From: Metallyticus violacea
Taxonomy: Eukaryota > Arthropoda > Insecta > Mantodea > Metallyticidae
Length of the DNA stretch: 64,000 bases
Assembly: GCA_030762175.1 (NCBI GenBank)
Contig: CM060830.1
Span: 45,868,501-45,932,500 of the forward strand
Direction of reading: 5' to 3'
This document shows, one piece after another, positions 10,241-22,286 of the stretch (position 1 is its first letter; every line of letters starts with the position of its first letter). The position numbers were made by a program, and so were the translations under genes. Below the pieces are notes generated by a model. That model saw only the letters and a program-made list of their open reading frames with translations, made no database searches and was not told the DNA's origin.

Positions 10241-13200
10241 GGTTAGAAAATCGTGATGCATAAACGTTTAAAGACGTAGAAACCTGCTAATAAGACATTT
10301 GACCTGACTCGTATCCAAATACTCACGCTTAATCGTCAGTTATTGTAATTTCTTCTTCTCTGATTCTCTGTCAGAGACGTGGAACAAGCTTCGAAGCTAC
10401 CCGATGTGTTTCCAAATTTTGTCGTTAAAACTTCGTGCACTGATATTGATATTGTGGCACTTAAAAGTTGGTAGTGTGTTGACATATTTTGTCATATTGT
10501 TAGCACATACATTGCAATATGCCCTGGGAGGGGTCATTAATATTCCTGTGAGCATGGGGGAAATTGTGGCGTATACATAGACACAATACTATTTGAGATT
10601 AAATGACGCTCCCTTCTTTTCCTGCGAAACTCGGTAGGGACCAGACGTGTCACAAATCTGAAGGGCAGTCTAAGCACAGGATACCAACTTTCAATCAGTC
10701 CGTGGGAATAAGGTATTAAATAAATCAAACTTATTATGGAATGTCTTACATATCTTGGTTTATAATAATGTTTATGCCTTAAATATTTTACTTTTTGGTT
10801 ATTTGTGATAGGGATGCTTGATTTGTGGACATTAAGAACTGAGTTTGCCCGTATGTTCGAACGAATTGCGTCACTAAACTAATGTAATTTGAGAAGTTTG
10901 CGATTGTTCCTTATTTGGTTCGCGACAATATAATGCGCTCTTCCGTTATCCCCTGTACTGCCAAACGACGATTAGAACCCACTTTGTTACGAAAATGAGT
11001 GTCACCACGTGCGATTGTGAGCATTTGCTAACTTGCGACTATCCCTGAAACGCTTGAACCATACATAGCAACGCGCACGACTCATGCACTGCCCATTCAT
11101 AAACTCTTTCAACATTTCATGGGTTTACATAAAAGTCTTCCCGAGCTTGAAGCTGATAGTGCATGCAGGTATGCACCAAATACAATCTACAACAACGATT
11201 GAACGCGGCAGGAATGCGCGGCAAGAGGGAGGTTACTTAGAAATGTTGTCACTAGGCAGCGCCATTTAGCCAGGCATCCTCACCATGTCGCGTTGGCGCG
11301 TTATTAAAGCTGTTTCGAAACACTTTGATCAGATCTGGTATATATTATTCCACCTAGTCCAACTTTGGTCAAGAGCTATTCATATGAAAATAAATCACGA
11401 GCTTATTATCAGGCCTAAGTTAACGCAAATTAAATTGTGTCTGCAAGTCATAAGGAATTTATTCTGCTGTTATACCGGATATGCAAAAACAACGTCATGC
11501 ATTTCTTTATTGAGTGATATTTTTGGCCCTTCAACTGTCTAGAAGTTAAAACAACAGTTCTTGATGACTGACGCAATATGTAGACAGGTGTTATCGTACA
11601 GTAAGTCTAGGCTTTTGTTTTATTTGAGAGTTTCTGCATACCGGGCAAGGCTTACGGCGTTTCCAGAGGTAGCTGAAAGCCATCTCTCCGCGAATAAGTG
11701 AACTGAATATTCAGATTTCACTATAACACAAACTAACAAAAGTCACTTAAATATCAACAATATAGCACGTTTGAAGAAAAACTACTGAAAAAAATGAAAT
11801 GAAAATTAATACAAATAAATAACAAACAAGAGAGGGAAAAAAACTGGTTTGTGGATAAGAGAATAAAAATATCAAGGAAATACCTAAAAAAATCTCTTCA
11901 CTGTAATCTACTCAATCTGCCTGGAAGTGTATAAACACTGAAATTTCTCCACAAGATCCAAATTTCTGTAATGATGCTTTATACAACTCGTTGTCAAGCA
12001 AGGTGTTGTACTGCCCGCAGTCAACATCGATCATTGAAGGGAAAAGATTATGCATTATTTTGTGTATGTACATTTTAATAGCATGGAAAACAGCTTAAAA
12101 TCGTTAGGGATGCATGTTGGAGACGAAAACAAAAGAAGCAAGTCTAAGGAACAGTTGTTTTTAAGTGTGAGACAAGGGACTGGCGGAAAAAGACACATAA
12201 AGATGAACATGTAAAGCTAACGGACTAATGGCTTACTATTGCTTGTTGGGAATATTAACATATATTATTTAGTTTTAAGATATAAATTACTGTTGTATTT
12301 GAAGTGCATATTTTTGCCGTTTTTGCGCTCATCCGTTTACCCGGATCTACTTTCAAATCCGTCTACCTTATCTTCCTTGTTTGCAACGTGAACTTGGCGT
12401 TATGTTGTAAGCGTTCGCCTATTGGCTGAGAGCCCTTTTCTGTAACATAAATGAACAAATGGTTATCAAATGATTCTAGTCTAGGAGACACTTTCTGATT
12501 TCTTTTTAGAGAAGACACTTCCTAACTTTCTTTCTGAGCAGACATATTCAAAACGCTTCAAGTATTTGGGGTTGATTTTCCACCTTCTAATTAGATATTC
12601 TAAGGATCCTCTTCGCTGTGCATTTCCAGTGACCCAGGTATTTAAGTGTCAAGAAAGTTTTGAATTTATATGTTTATTTTAATTTTAGGGGTTCTTTTTT
12701 AGGTAGCATTTTGTAATTGTTTTTCAGGTGGTTTTATATGTGCATTTAAAGTCAATTTGCCTTCGTAATGCAATTGCACAGTTATATTATTTTCACAAAG
12801 TTTGTTCTTTGTGTATGAAGACAAGTTGTACGAATGCCTGGCATACATACAATTTGCTTTGCCCTAGAGTTGATATGACATTAATTGGGCCACCTCCTTT
12901 ATTAATTGTTGTGAAAGCCTTTATTTCGGATTTCGGATTTTTTTGAGCATTAATTATTTTGTAATCTTTATTGTTGATTTACATTTTATTTATATTATAT
13001 CAAGAATTAGCACGCTGCATTTTATTATCAATTTTTGGTAATCTTAAAATGATTATGTGTGAGGTAACCCAACGTTAATGTCCCTTAATAAATTGTATTT
13101 AAATAGTTTTTGTCGAATTTTGTCAGGTTATCTTTCTTCTGCCGCATTAGGAATTAATTACTATGCCACAGTCCACGAAACGACGCCTATAAACATCAAC

Positions 13201-13955
13201 GTGAGGATGTCCACATTTATTGAAACAAAGGGGTGTTACAATTGATAATCGCTGTTCCAATTAAAATGATGTGTAAAATCACAAACACACATGCTCGGTA
13301 ATTGTTCATTAAACTCAATAGACAAACAGGAAATCACAGTCACACAGTCTTAACAAATTTTTAGATTGCAATCTTTATTCTATTTGTTGAAAACACTAAA
13401 CCTAAGTTCCATTTATCTGAAATGAAATAATAATGGCTGTTGACAATGAACTGGAGCTTTAAAGGGATAAAAACAAACAAAAATAATTAATATTAATTCC
13501 ACCTGAAAATAATCACAAAACATTTTTTCGTGGAAAGGAATAAATACATATTTTACATAATGGGGATAGTAAATTTTTATTGTGAATGATTTTCAGTTGC
13601 ATTTGCATTGGACACGTATGGGCAACCTAAAAAATTCATCATGCAATTTGTTCCACTCCCTTCCCAAGGTTTTAAAATTCGCGAGAAAGAGGTGCTTCGA
13701 AAAGCTGTTTAGAATAAGCCGATGAACACTGGTTTTTGAGTCTACTTGCCCCGTAAAAACTTCCATTTTACTTATGCGCTTTTTTTATGGATTACGAAAA
13801 CAAATTGGTGCGCTTCTGACAGCACCAGGGATAATTATAAGCGTACCTATGAGAATATAAGCTCTGTTGAGTAATACCAAAGTTTATCGGAAATCGTTAC
13901 GTAACTTTAAAGATTGCAGATATAAGGGTCAGAACAGCAGTTTTAAGATAGGTAA
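10241..13955. other. No recognisable gene
   Basis: About 3.7 kb without a supported feature. Frames of 60-85 codons (10537-10728 minus; 11084-11542 and 12728-12946 plus) have no family signature. The region 12.6-13.1 kb is especially AT-rich and has several TAATAAA-like strings, but nothing upstream identifies a transcript. Confidence 0.45.
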
Positions 13956-13959
13956 CATA

Positions 13960-14185
13960 TAATATTGGAATGTTACTATCCCAATTTGAATTAGTTTCAA
14001 CTATTGTCGCGTAGAACACTTCACGATTGGAAACCGGGAATAATTCGCGTTTAAGAACGGGAAGGTATCGTATAGTGCCAAGTCGGGACTGCAGGCTAAA
14101 TGCGTCAATAATTTCACCAATAAGGACATAGTGATTATGTAATAAATTACCCAAGTAGGAAAACCCTTTGCTGGGCAGTTCAAAA
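13960..14185 (-). pseudogene. Mariner-type transposase C-terminal fragment, frameshifted
   Basis: On the minus strand, one frame reads LTHLACSPDLALYDT and an overlapping frame continues YLPVLKRELFPVSNREVFYA. Together they parallel the mariner block HPPYSPDLAPCDFFLFPxLKxxLxGxRF. A single frameshift near 14070 joins them. The last catalytic Asp is retained in LALYD. No N-terminal domain is recognisable upstream (14186-14400), and that part may be deleted or too decayed. Confidence 0.6.
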
Positions 14186-14747
14186 ATGTTCGTCTTTAGG
14201 ATTCTGCGCGAAAAAGGTCAATGCAAACAACGCAAAAATAAATTCGAGTGAATTGCTATGAAAGACACATGACCTTGTGTCAAACAAACAGGAAGCAAGC
14301 TCTGAAATCAATTGTGATGGTGAAACTATGGTTCTGTACTGTGATTCATTTTCATGAAGTGTCATAATTCTGATGGAGCAGCTCTGAGGAAGGCCAGCGT
14401 TGTCTAGTACAGGAGAAATGTTATAGCCACAATACTCTGGGACTGCAGGGGATTTCTACAGTGGCTCACATAAAACCGGTACGCCTTACTGCCTCACTAT
14501 ATTCATAAATAGATGTTAGCTTCACTGCCATTCTGCCTTCTGGCGCTAATATTTACGCCTCACTGCGTTCATATTTAGAATTTGCTTACACTGCTATTCA
14601 TTTATGTAATTGTTAGAGTTTAATGTTTGAATTGAACAGCAATTGTGATGAATATCATGTAAGTGGTGTGAGAGAAATGGTGCAGTTTTTAGTTGAACAC
14701 CAAATTGATATTTTGGAATTATACATAAAGACATGTAGGTCCTTAAT

Positions 14748-14990
14748 GGAGGTCTGGGGTTCGAATCCTGCCAGGACCGTCCTCCCTGACTGAGATTTTT
14801 CCAGGTTTTCCTCAGTCCTCATAACTGGCAAATGCCAGGGAGGTACCCTAAACTTAGGCCTGGAACGTTTCCTTCCTTAAAAAAAATCCTTTCCCAATAA
14901 ATAATTTCATTTCATTTATCACCAGTGTTCACCGCCTGTGGTGCCTCAGTAGTAAAAACGGGCATTAAACACTACTCAAAAAAAAAAAAA
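14748..14990 (+). mobile_element. SINE A copy, 5'-truncated, with poly-A tail
   Basis: The copy starts inside the tRNA-like head at GGAGGTCTGGGGTTCGAATC, so it keeps the B box but lacks the A box. The full body follows: CCTCCCTGACTGAGAT, CCTCAGTCCTCATAACTGGC, and GCCTGTGGTGCCTCAGTAGT to CATTAAACACTACTC. It ends in 13 adenines. I see no clear target-site duplication. Confidence 0.9.
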
Positions 14991-15297
14991 GTTTTCCCTG
15001 TACACCTTGCTCTCTTTACTTCGGATGTTGATAATCCAAGACTCCAAATTGAGACTGACAGTTGATTTCGGACTCAAAATTGACAAATCCAGGTTTCGGC
15101 ATCTGTTGCAATATCTGAAAGCCGCCGAAAAAGCTTTCCAACATTTCACCCTGGTCTGTTTTTATCCTTTGGATTTATGCTGCACAGCAGAAAATGCCCT
15201 CACATTTAAATATGATGCATATATCATACGCTACCCTGGCATTTTCTTGTACCACCTTCTTCATCAGTGAAATGTCGACAATGTTGTTGGCTTACAC

Positions 15298-15398
15298 TTT
15301 CTTTCTTTCTGTCTTTCTGTCTTCCTTCCTTCCTTCCTTCCTTCCTTCCTTTCTTTCTTTCTTTCTTTCTTCCTTCCTTCCTTCCTTTCTTTCTTTCC
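15298..15398. repeat. (CTTT)n/(CTTC)n pyrimidine microsatellite
   Basis: A 100-bp strand-asymmetric tract made of CTTT, CTGT and CTTC tetranucleotides, interrupted by regional switches between CTTC and CTTT blocks. It creates spurious Phe/Leu/Pro/Ser (plus) and Lys/Arg/Glu/Gly (minus) reading frames. Confidence 0.95.
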
Positions 15399-15589
15399 TG
15401 CTTTATTTATTTTTTTTGCTTTATAAGACCCTTGATTATGACAAATTTCTATTGTTCTTAACTTAAAACATGAAATACGTGAACTGGTGTATAATAATAA
15501 AGAATAACCATATAACAAATCAAATGAAAGAAATGTGTCTGTAAATTACAAAGTTAAGTTTACTATACACTTTGTATGTATGTACTCAA

Positions 15590-15960
15590 GTTCTACTCAA
15601 TGGATAAAGTTGGCTTTTTCTCTAATTACAAAGTTTGGATCAAGTTCTACTTTTTTTTTTTTAATGTTTGTTCCATTCTTATTTTTCATTCTTTCCTTTT
15701 CAACTTCTTCTATATATGACTTTGAATATCTATTGTCCTCCTCAAATTTGACCCATTTCTCTTTTGGTAAACTCTTTTCATTGCTTTATTGATGGAGAAT
15801 TACGTTCATCTACCAAATAATCTGCAAGCCGTCTTAGTGCTTCTTTTGCATCTGGATTGTCTTCATCGAGGATATAATCATAATGAAGACTATATTTGTT
15901 AAAATCGATAAATTTTATGCCAATTTCTTCAGTGCAATTCTAAATCCTCCAGCCTTCGAC
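15590..15960 (-). pseudogene. Unidentified degenerate coding remnant
   Basis: Two minus-strand blocks have strongly protein-like composition. IGIKFIDFNKYSLHYDYIL, then DEDNPDAKEALRRLADYLVD, lies at about 15800-15930. LPKEKWVKFEEDNRYSKSYI, then EEVEKERMKNKNGTNI, lies at about 15660-15775. A third piece, VELDPNFVIREKANFI, lies near 15600-15650. The blocks are separated by a frame break and a poly-A run that looks like an insertion or expansion. I do not recognise the family. The acidic and charged helical composition suggests a soluble or DNA-associated protein, but that is inference. It could be a decayed element ORF or a retro-copied host gene. Confidence 0.45.
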
Positions 15961-16079
15961 AACATAGGTAATGCGCCCCATTTAATCACATTAAATTCAT
16001 ACAATCAAGCTGCATTAATAATAGTAAGAATTTTGAAATACTGATTCAGGATAAAGATTTTAAAGGAACAAAATATTTT

Positions 16080-16640
16080 AAAGCAATGTTTAAATTTGCA
16101 AGAGAATGCTACCTAGTATAATACTTGGGTCAATGGAATTAAAGATGTGATGGAAATCCTTGGGGATGACGGAAAGATAGGGAATTAAAAGTAAGAGACT
16201 TTTGGAAGGAAATTAAACCAAGGATTGAAGTGGTTGAATCCCAGGAAATATTCTAGTAGCTTCAATAATAAAAAGGCTTTGAGGCTCTACAGGTGATTAA
16301 AGAAAAAATGGGGCAGGAAAAAGTATGTGGAATTAAGAGACAGAATGGTGAGGGGAGGAATTGCGTGGGCTAGAACAGTTGTAGTGAATTTTAAAGCTTT
16401 AAGAGGGGGAAGGGATTTAAATGAATGTCCAATGCGTGGAATGAAAGATAATTATTGCCATTCTCGAATGTGAAAAAACTAAAATAAGAGAGCAAAATTA
16501 AGAATGGAGAAATTGGTCATTCTGCCAATAGAAATACTGGAGAAAGAGATATTGAATGTGAAATCAGTGAATGTTGTCATGAGATTGGTGATTATTTAGG
16601 TAAAGCAAATGGTGAAGGAATGTAAATAAACAAGCTAGTT
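16080..16640 (+). pseudogene. LINE-like retrotransposon ORF2 3' end, heavily decayed
   Basis: Plus-strand frames read in pieces: GIKDVMEILGDDG (near 16140), VRDFWKEIKPRIEVVE (16190-16240), ELRDRMVRGGIAWART (16335-16380) and GRDLNECPMRGMKDNYCHSR (16405-16470). The last resembles the C-terminal CPxCxxxEDxxHxLLECE-type zinc motif after the reverse transcriptase of non-LTR elements. EEWRNWSFCQ-like and EISECCHEIGDYL pieces follow. No catalytic RT motif is present in the window. The assignment rests on composition, motif order and the lack of any alternative, so it is tentative. Confidence 0.4.
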
Positions 16641-16657
16641 TTATATATATTATTTAT

Positions 16658-16735
16658 ATCTGGTTTGAAATATAATGATCCTATCTAAGTTTGGGGTGCC
16701 AAATCAATGAAAAACTCGTTTTTATTCTCTATCAC
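16658..16735 (+). repeat. 78-bp direct repeat, copy 1
   Basis: This block starts ATCTGGTTTGAAATATAATG and ends TTTTTATTCTCTATCAC. It recurs at 16960-17037 with about three substitutions, 302 bp downstream. It may be the 3' untranslated part of the adjacent retroelement remnant. Confidence 0.9.
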
Positions 16736-16859
16736 AAAAATTCATTACTACGGCATTTACAGTGAATGCACCGCTTTATGCCCTGAAAATCATCCTAGAA
16801 AACATTACTGAAATGAAATAAAGAGGAAACCTTACTTTAAGAAATTATTACCATTTTGA

Positions 16860-16955
16860 AAAAGATTATAAAACATTTACAGCTTATCACATTAATACCT
16901 GAATACTTGGGTCACTGGATACCCAGCGTAGAGGCTACCTGAAAAATTATAATTT
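16860..16955 (+). repeat. Dispersed repeat related to 51400-51500
   Basis: AAAGATTATAAAAC, then ATACTTGGGTCACTGGATAC and CCAGCG, parallels AAAGATTATAAACC, then ATACCTGGGTTACTGGCTAC and CC near 51407-51470. It lies between the two 78-bp repeats, suggesting that all three belong to one decayed element. Confidence 0.5.
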
Positions 16956-16959
16956 TTAC

Positions 16960-17037
16960 ATCTGGTTTGAAATATAATGATCCTATCTAAATTTGGGGTG
17001 CCAAATCAACGAAAAACCCGTTTTTATTCTCTATCAC
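16960..17037 (+). repeat. 78-bp direct repeat, copy 2
   Basis: Matches 16658-16735 with substitutions at only a few positions (for example AAGTTTGG to AAATTTGG and CAATGA to CAACGA). The spacer between copies is about 224 bp. Confidence 0.9.
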
Positions 17038-17349
17038 GTCATAGTTCCTAGATACACAATTCTAATATACACGGAAGCAATGCAACGTGAATGCACGTTA
17101 ATAATGATTTTAAATGCATCAAAACAATTACATTTAGAACTAATAAATAGCTGAGTTTGCCTAATTTTGAGTTTCAGAATTCAATTAAAAAATCAGTTTT
17201 CCCCTATGAGGTAATGATACTTAGATATACAGAATAGTTTAAAAAAAAAAACACTACAGGCGAACTTTGACATAATTAAATACAAGCAAGAAACGCAGAC
17301 CCAGAACTCAGTGGGTTTTTCCGGTTTAATGTATAAACGAACATGGGCG

Positions 17350-18190
17350 ATCTAAAATTTAGTTCAGAGTATAATTGCAAATTGACTCTTTATTTTGTGT
17401 TGAAAAGTCTTCGTTTGCATGGCGTTCACCACACTCCGTAATAATACCAACAGTAATCGCCCAACATAGAAGGATTAAATTTTTACTCCATTGAACCAAA
17501 GGAATATTTTTCACACTTTCTTTCCTATTAAAAAAACTCTTAGGCCATTCCTTGATTTTATAATGGTTATTAGTGTTTCGGCTATCCCACAGGCACAAAA
17601 ACAGAGTATTTTGTGAATTCATCCTGTAAACCGTAAGCAGTGCAACAACTTTTAAATTCGTGGTCTTTATGATAGAATACCTCTAGGTTCAAAGCCTTGT
17701 TTTCATAAGTTTTTGTGTTGTCTACTGCTTAAGTCAAAGGCACAGGCGATAATTTGTTGCCATTATGTAATTGTGCTGCTTTCAAACTGATTTTACTGCA
17801 GTCAATAAATAGTCGCCACTCCTGTGGGTTATGTTGTACACCTAAACAATTGACATCTCTACATATACACATTGAATTCTGCATGTTAAAATAGTCAACA
17901 AAAGAGCTACTTCTTGATCTACAACAGGACGCTTTTATCCCTGTGGCTAGAAGGTTCTGTTGTTGCAATCTCAATCCCAAGAGTTCAGATTGCTGTTTAG
18001 AAAGTTGTAGATCAGGACCAAACCATCCGGTTGCTTTTGTTCTATAAGGTGGGACAAAGTGTACTGAAATTGAGGGCATACTCTTCTACAGGTTCGGTTC
18101 ACTTGGAGTTGTTGAATCTGATGAAATGTTTTGCAAGTTACATATAGGAACAGGCAAGACTTCACCCGGGGGATAAGTAGATGCACTGAA
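17350..18190 (-). pseudogene. Broken copy of a multicopy invertebrate element protein (HNPQEWRLFIDxSK family)
   Basis: The minus strand reads QLSKQQSELLGLRLQQQNLL, then ATGIKASCCRSRSSSFVDYF and HNPQEWRLFIDCSKISLKAA (17729-18079). After a gap it reads LWDSRNTNNHYKIKEWPKSF, then FNRKESVKNIPLV (17370-17600). From memory, these blocks occur together in a repetitive protein found many times in arthropod and other invertebrate genomes, normally followed by a PPLHIKLGLMK segment. Here that segment is scrambled (NLILLCWAITVGI). The family is usually left as 'hypothetical' and I believe it is transposon-derived, but its class is unknown to me. The copy is a pseudogene: a frame break near 18000, loss of about 100 bp between blocks, and premature stops. 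Confidence 0.6.
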
Positions 18191-18840
18191 GACGCATCTG
18201 GGTAATTTTATTTAAATCTAGTTTTGCTTGAATACCCTGCAATTTTTGTGAGGCAAAGGTAACTGAACATTTGGTAATAGATGGATCGGGCGCCATGGAC
18301 CAACACGGTAGCCTCCACGGTACATCAATTAAGCACGTACATGTAATATTTAGTTTCTCATTGTTTACCAGTACACATTAGTTGAGACAATGCGTGTACA
18401 GTGAGTTACATTTCATTTAAATGGAAAATGAAGATGTTTCATAACACCAAATTTCAATTATGATCATAAAGCGCTCCTATTATACTGCATCTGCTATTCC
18501 ATGTTTGGGACAATTATTGTCTAGCATCGATCCCAGGTCCGCATAGAATTTATATATATTACAGGAATAAGAAACAGGGCAAAATGCAAATGAAAGGGAA
18601 GGTTTTACAGAAATAACAAGCATTGTAACCTTTTAGACTAAGAGGGTTTCCTTTTGTGAGATGCAGGTCAAAATGGAACCTTGAAAGCGGCAGGATAGGG
18701 GAACAAATAGCAATTCCAAGGAAACAAGTGTTCTTTTGTTAGAATTGCCGAAAAGACTCGTACAACTAAAGGAAATTGTAAAATCATAAACTCATAACAT
18801 TCGCCTTTTTTTATAGTGTAGCTACTTAGGTCAGTACCTC
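18191..18840. other. No recognisable feature
   Basis: Nothing supportable is visible between the element pseudogene and the following SINE. Confidence 0.4.
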
Positions 18841-19112
18841 CCGCCACGGGTGACTGAGGTCGTTAAGGCGCGGACTTGTGAGCGGGAGGTCTGGGGTTCG
18901 AATCCTGCCAGGACCGTCCTCCCTGACTGAGTTTTTTCCAGGTTTTCCTCGGTCCTCATAAATGCCGGGGAGTACCTAGGCCTGAAACGTTTCCTTCCTT
19001 AAAAAATCCTTTCCCAATATATCATTTCACCTCGTGTATTATCAGTGATCACCGCCTGTGGTGCCTCAGTATAAAAACTGGCGTTAAACACCATTCAAGG
19101 AAAAAAAAAAAA
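18841..19112 (+). mobile_element. SINE A copy, full length with poly-A tail
   Basis: Starts at CCGCCACGGGTGACTGAGGT and contains the A box, the B box (GGGGTTCGAATCCTG) and the family body. The segment AACTGGCAAATGCC is partly deleted (CATAAATGCCGGGGAG). Ends with GCGTTAAACACCATTC and about 12 adenines. Confidence 0.92.
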
Positions 19113-20965
19113 GAATCGATCGTGGGAGGGCCTTGTTCAAATCTTAGATAAATAGCCAAAGAAACGATATAAATTAGCGTAAAAGCCCACAAATAAGGAG
19201 ATATGTTTGGGAAGATTATATCACGTGACATTTAGAAAGTTATGTTCAAGGCGTTTATAGTACAAAAGACCGGCGAACGGTCAAATTAAGAAGAGCAATT
19301 GTAATGGATCATAGACTACTTGTTTGTTGTTAGTAGGGCTGAATTGAGTGGGAGAAGTGTAAGAAAAAGCTAAAGAGCGGAATATGAACAGTCACAAGTT
19401 ACACTGGTATGGGAAAATAATCAACTAGACAATTTACATAAGTTATAGAAGTCAGTCACTCATTCAGTTAAGTCAGGCAAGAGTTGAAGTGAAGATAGTT
19501 GATGTGAAAATAAAATCGTGTGGGAAAACTCTCAATTAATCAGTTCAATAAGCGGAAACGTTTTTCAAGATTCCGTCGTCACCCGATAGGAACTATATTT
19601 ATGACATTCTGTTAATAAATGGTGAAAACTGGAACTACGAGTGTTATTTTATTTTTGCTGGTTTATCATCTCCTTTCCTGTGAAAGAGCCGAGGACTAAA
19701 CATATAAGAATAAGTTATTATAAATACCGCCACATATTCATAACCTCAAAATGCTTACTCAACTGTTGTACTCTACAATTGTTTTTCCGTATTCATATAA
19801 ACAGTTGTTTATATGTATAATAACTCATTATAGAATTACTCGTATTTAGCTGACTTAAGTAAACGTTAACATCTCTTAAGAAACCTCCTATAGCGATCAC
19901 AGTAATCCATATCTATAGCTTAAAAAGATGACAATTGAAAATGCAAGTATTGTTTTAAACGTTGTCGACTGGGCTCTAGAAAATATCAACTGTTTCGAGT
20001 ATCTGCTATTCTCTTTTCGGCAACGAAACATTCCATTGGTGGGAAAAACAATGCCAAAGCGAATTTAGCAGAGGTAGAACGCTGCATTGCACTTCATTTT
20101 GTTCGTGTCAGATGGTATTTGTTTTGCAAATTAAAGAAGCTTTGAATAACAACAAAGAGCAGGTGGCGAGCTCGCACCTTGTTAAACAAACATCCACAAT
20201 GCGAAGCTAACACGTCAAGTGATTGGCGCACATGGTAACATGTTACCTATACGTGCAAGCCTGGACTCGGCCTATGCAGGGAGAGATTTTGTGGTTAAAA
20301 AGCATCGGAATCTCTTCAAATATGCCGTAACTGCTAAAAACATTAATCGATATATGTGGATAAACATACAGTTTACAACAGGGCTGCAATCTGCGTCAAG
20401 AGAAAACCTCTTTGTTTAATCTAAGTCATGAATAGAACCCACATTTTATTATTCCTTGCTCTTAGTTTGTCCAAGTTATTACGCGTATCCATTGTTGTCG
20501 CAGAAATTGGATTCTATTGTTTAGTTCATGCATCAAATGTTGACTTGGAATTTAATTGTAAATCAAAAGATAGAAAAGAGGATTAATGTTTCAATTGATT
20601 ATCAAATTATATTTTTATTCTCACTATTTAAGTCAACGCACTGAAAGCTACATACATGTAATGGTATCTAGTAGGTACAATACTATTATTTAAAACTTCA
20701 GTCTATTATTTGTATATTAAAACAAAATTATTTACTACTAATGCAGGGAGCAGGTAGGTGTTAAATTATCGTTAAACAGAATCGTGTTATTTACGTCTAA
20801 TGTTTTGGAAATGCCAGAGTGTACAACCTTCATTTGTTTGTAGTTCTTGGTTTAAGAAGCACTCACTTATGCTAATAACAGCTACTACACGTTTATTCCC
20901 GTCTTCGCGAGTAAACCTAGTATTTTTATTTCATTGCTGGTAGTATTCTGAAAACTTGTGTTATA
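19113..20965. other. No recognisable gene
   Basis: No protein family or known repeat could be supported. The part from 19250 to 19740, ending ATAAATACCGCCACATA with an upstream AATAAATGG, has a faint LTR-like look but no second copy or primer-binding site. Confidence 0.4.
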
Positions 20966-20969
20966 AGAG

Positions 20970-21240
20970 ATGTTGAAAAGAATGCTCCTCAGCGGCAATA
21001 CATTGCTGCAGTCTGCACAAGAAATACCTGTATTTAATCAAATTTTTCTTCCGTGAGCGCACGGCAATTCAGAACACGTTTCTTGTCATTGGGAGATCCT
21101 GTCTCTCGTAACTTTTTAACAAGTTGGGAAACAATTTCTTTACATGCAACATGATTGTGAGAACGTTTTATTGCGAATAACCAGCAAGAATCAAATGTTT
21201 TCACATTTGTATCGACCATAAAAAATCGTTCACTATATTT
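20970..21240 (-). pseudogene. Transposase helix-turn-helix fragment, copy 1
   Basis: The minus-strand frame at 21034-21219 reads FDSCWLFAIKRSHNHVACKE, then IVSQLVKKLRETGSPNDKKR and VLNCRALTEEKFD. This fits the N-terminal DNA-binding region of many insect mariner-like transposases (typically FRETGSxxDKKRxxRPRVLTEEKLD). A stop follows the LTEEKFD block and no catalytic domain is found. The flank continues into CAGCGGCAATACATTG, which is shared with the second copy at 42530-43100. Only the DNA-binding end of the element is recognisable here. Confidence 0.6.
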
Positions 21241-21574
21241 GCGTTATGGCACAACTAACCAAAACAATTGGTACATAATTAACACACAAAAAGGAGAAAC
21301 ACACGAAAGCACGACCAAACCTCAAGCTGCTATCTGAACATGTAATTATACGGCCTTGAAGACTGGTTCTCTGACTACACAGTCAAGTTCTGCCGGCCCG
21401 TATCTCAAATAACCTCACGTATATTATTTAGCATTCCGTGCTTGTACAAACTGTTTTATGTTTCATAGATATGTCTAGGTACTAATACCACAACATTTTC
21501 CTTTCTGTTTTTATTAAGCAAACATCATTTACGCCTGAAAAATTGATCATATTGGTTAAGATAGTACTGAGTGT

Positions 21575-21965
21575 TGTACTGAGCGGATTGGCTTGAGACT
21601 CGCATTTGGAAGGCCTCTAGTTTAATTTCCATTGGGTCAGCCATTCTGACCGTGGGAATCTGGGATGGATATTTACATTACATGAATTTTCTGCTCTCCA
21701 ATTTCCTTGCATTTAATTCAATTGTTCCGTTACAAGGTTGAAAGTGCCAGGTCGAGGTGGGTTGGCGCGGTGTGATGGTGGCTTGCGCTTCGGAAAGTTT
21801 TCTGTCTGGGCGCCTGGGGCTCGAGCTACTTGGGGAGTGGCTCCACCTGCGTTGGGTGTTCTATAGATATTTATGTTGGAGACTCTCGCCCGTGAATCCT
21901 GGTCGCCCGGTGTCCTCCTCCTCCATCCCTTCTTCCCTGGGGGCCCCATTCGGAACACAGGCACA
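21575..21965 (+). mobile_element. SINE E copy 1, GC-richer tRNA-like SINE
   Basis: The head GCGGATTGGCTTGAGACTCG, then CATTTGGAAGGCCTCTAGTT and TAATTTCC, is a decayed tRNA-like promoter. The body includes CGGTGTGATGGTGGCTTGCG, then GGGTGTTCTATAGATATT and a C/T-rich 3' end near TCCTCCTCCATCCC. The same ordered blocks occur on the minus strand at 22287-22625 and 62835-63190. The open frame through it (21757-22335) is incidental. The family name is mine. Confidence 0.65.
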
Positions 21966-22286
21966 AATGGCCAGCCATGAGCAACAAACCCACTTTAACG
22001 ACCAATTCTGTTCATTCATATCACCCCATAGTCAGTGGATTGCTTCTTACGGGTTATCTCAAAGACAGAGTTTAACGATATCGACCATGAACAACTCACA
22101 ATTTGAGACTAAAGATGTGTTACGGAAACATTTTTCAATGTCTGCTGTGAGGATAACCTATTTTTCCAATTTAGAACAGTGTCATGCTATCATTAAAGGC
22201 AATTTTTTCGCTATCTCTCCCTGTTTGCCTTGCCATGTCGTTGGAGTGAATTGTTTGCAGCGGAGGAGTATACAGTACTTCAGCCT

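Noticed and set aside
15194..15518. Phe/Leu/Pro/Ser- and Lys/Arg/Glu-rich open frames
   Set aside because: Products of the CTTT/CTTC microsatellite.
19250..19740. Possible solo LTR ending ACCGCCACATA
   Set aside because: No second copy, no convincing TG...CA borders with a target duplication, and no primer-binding site.
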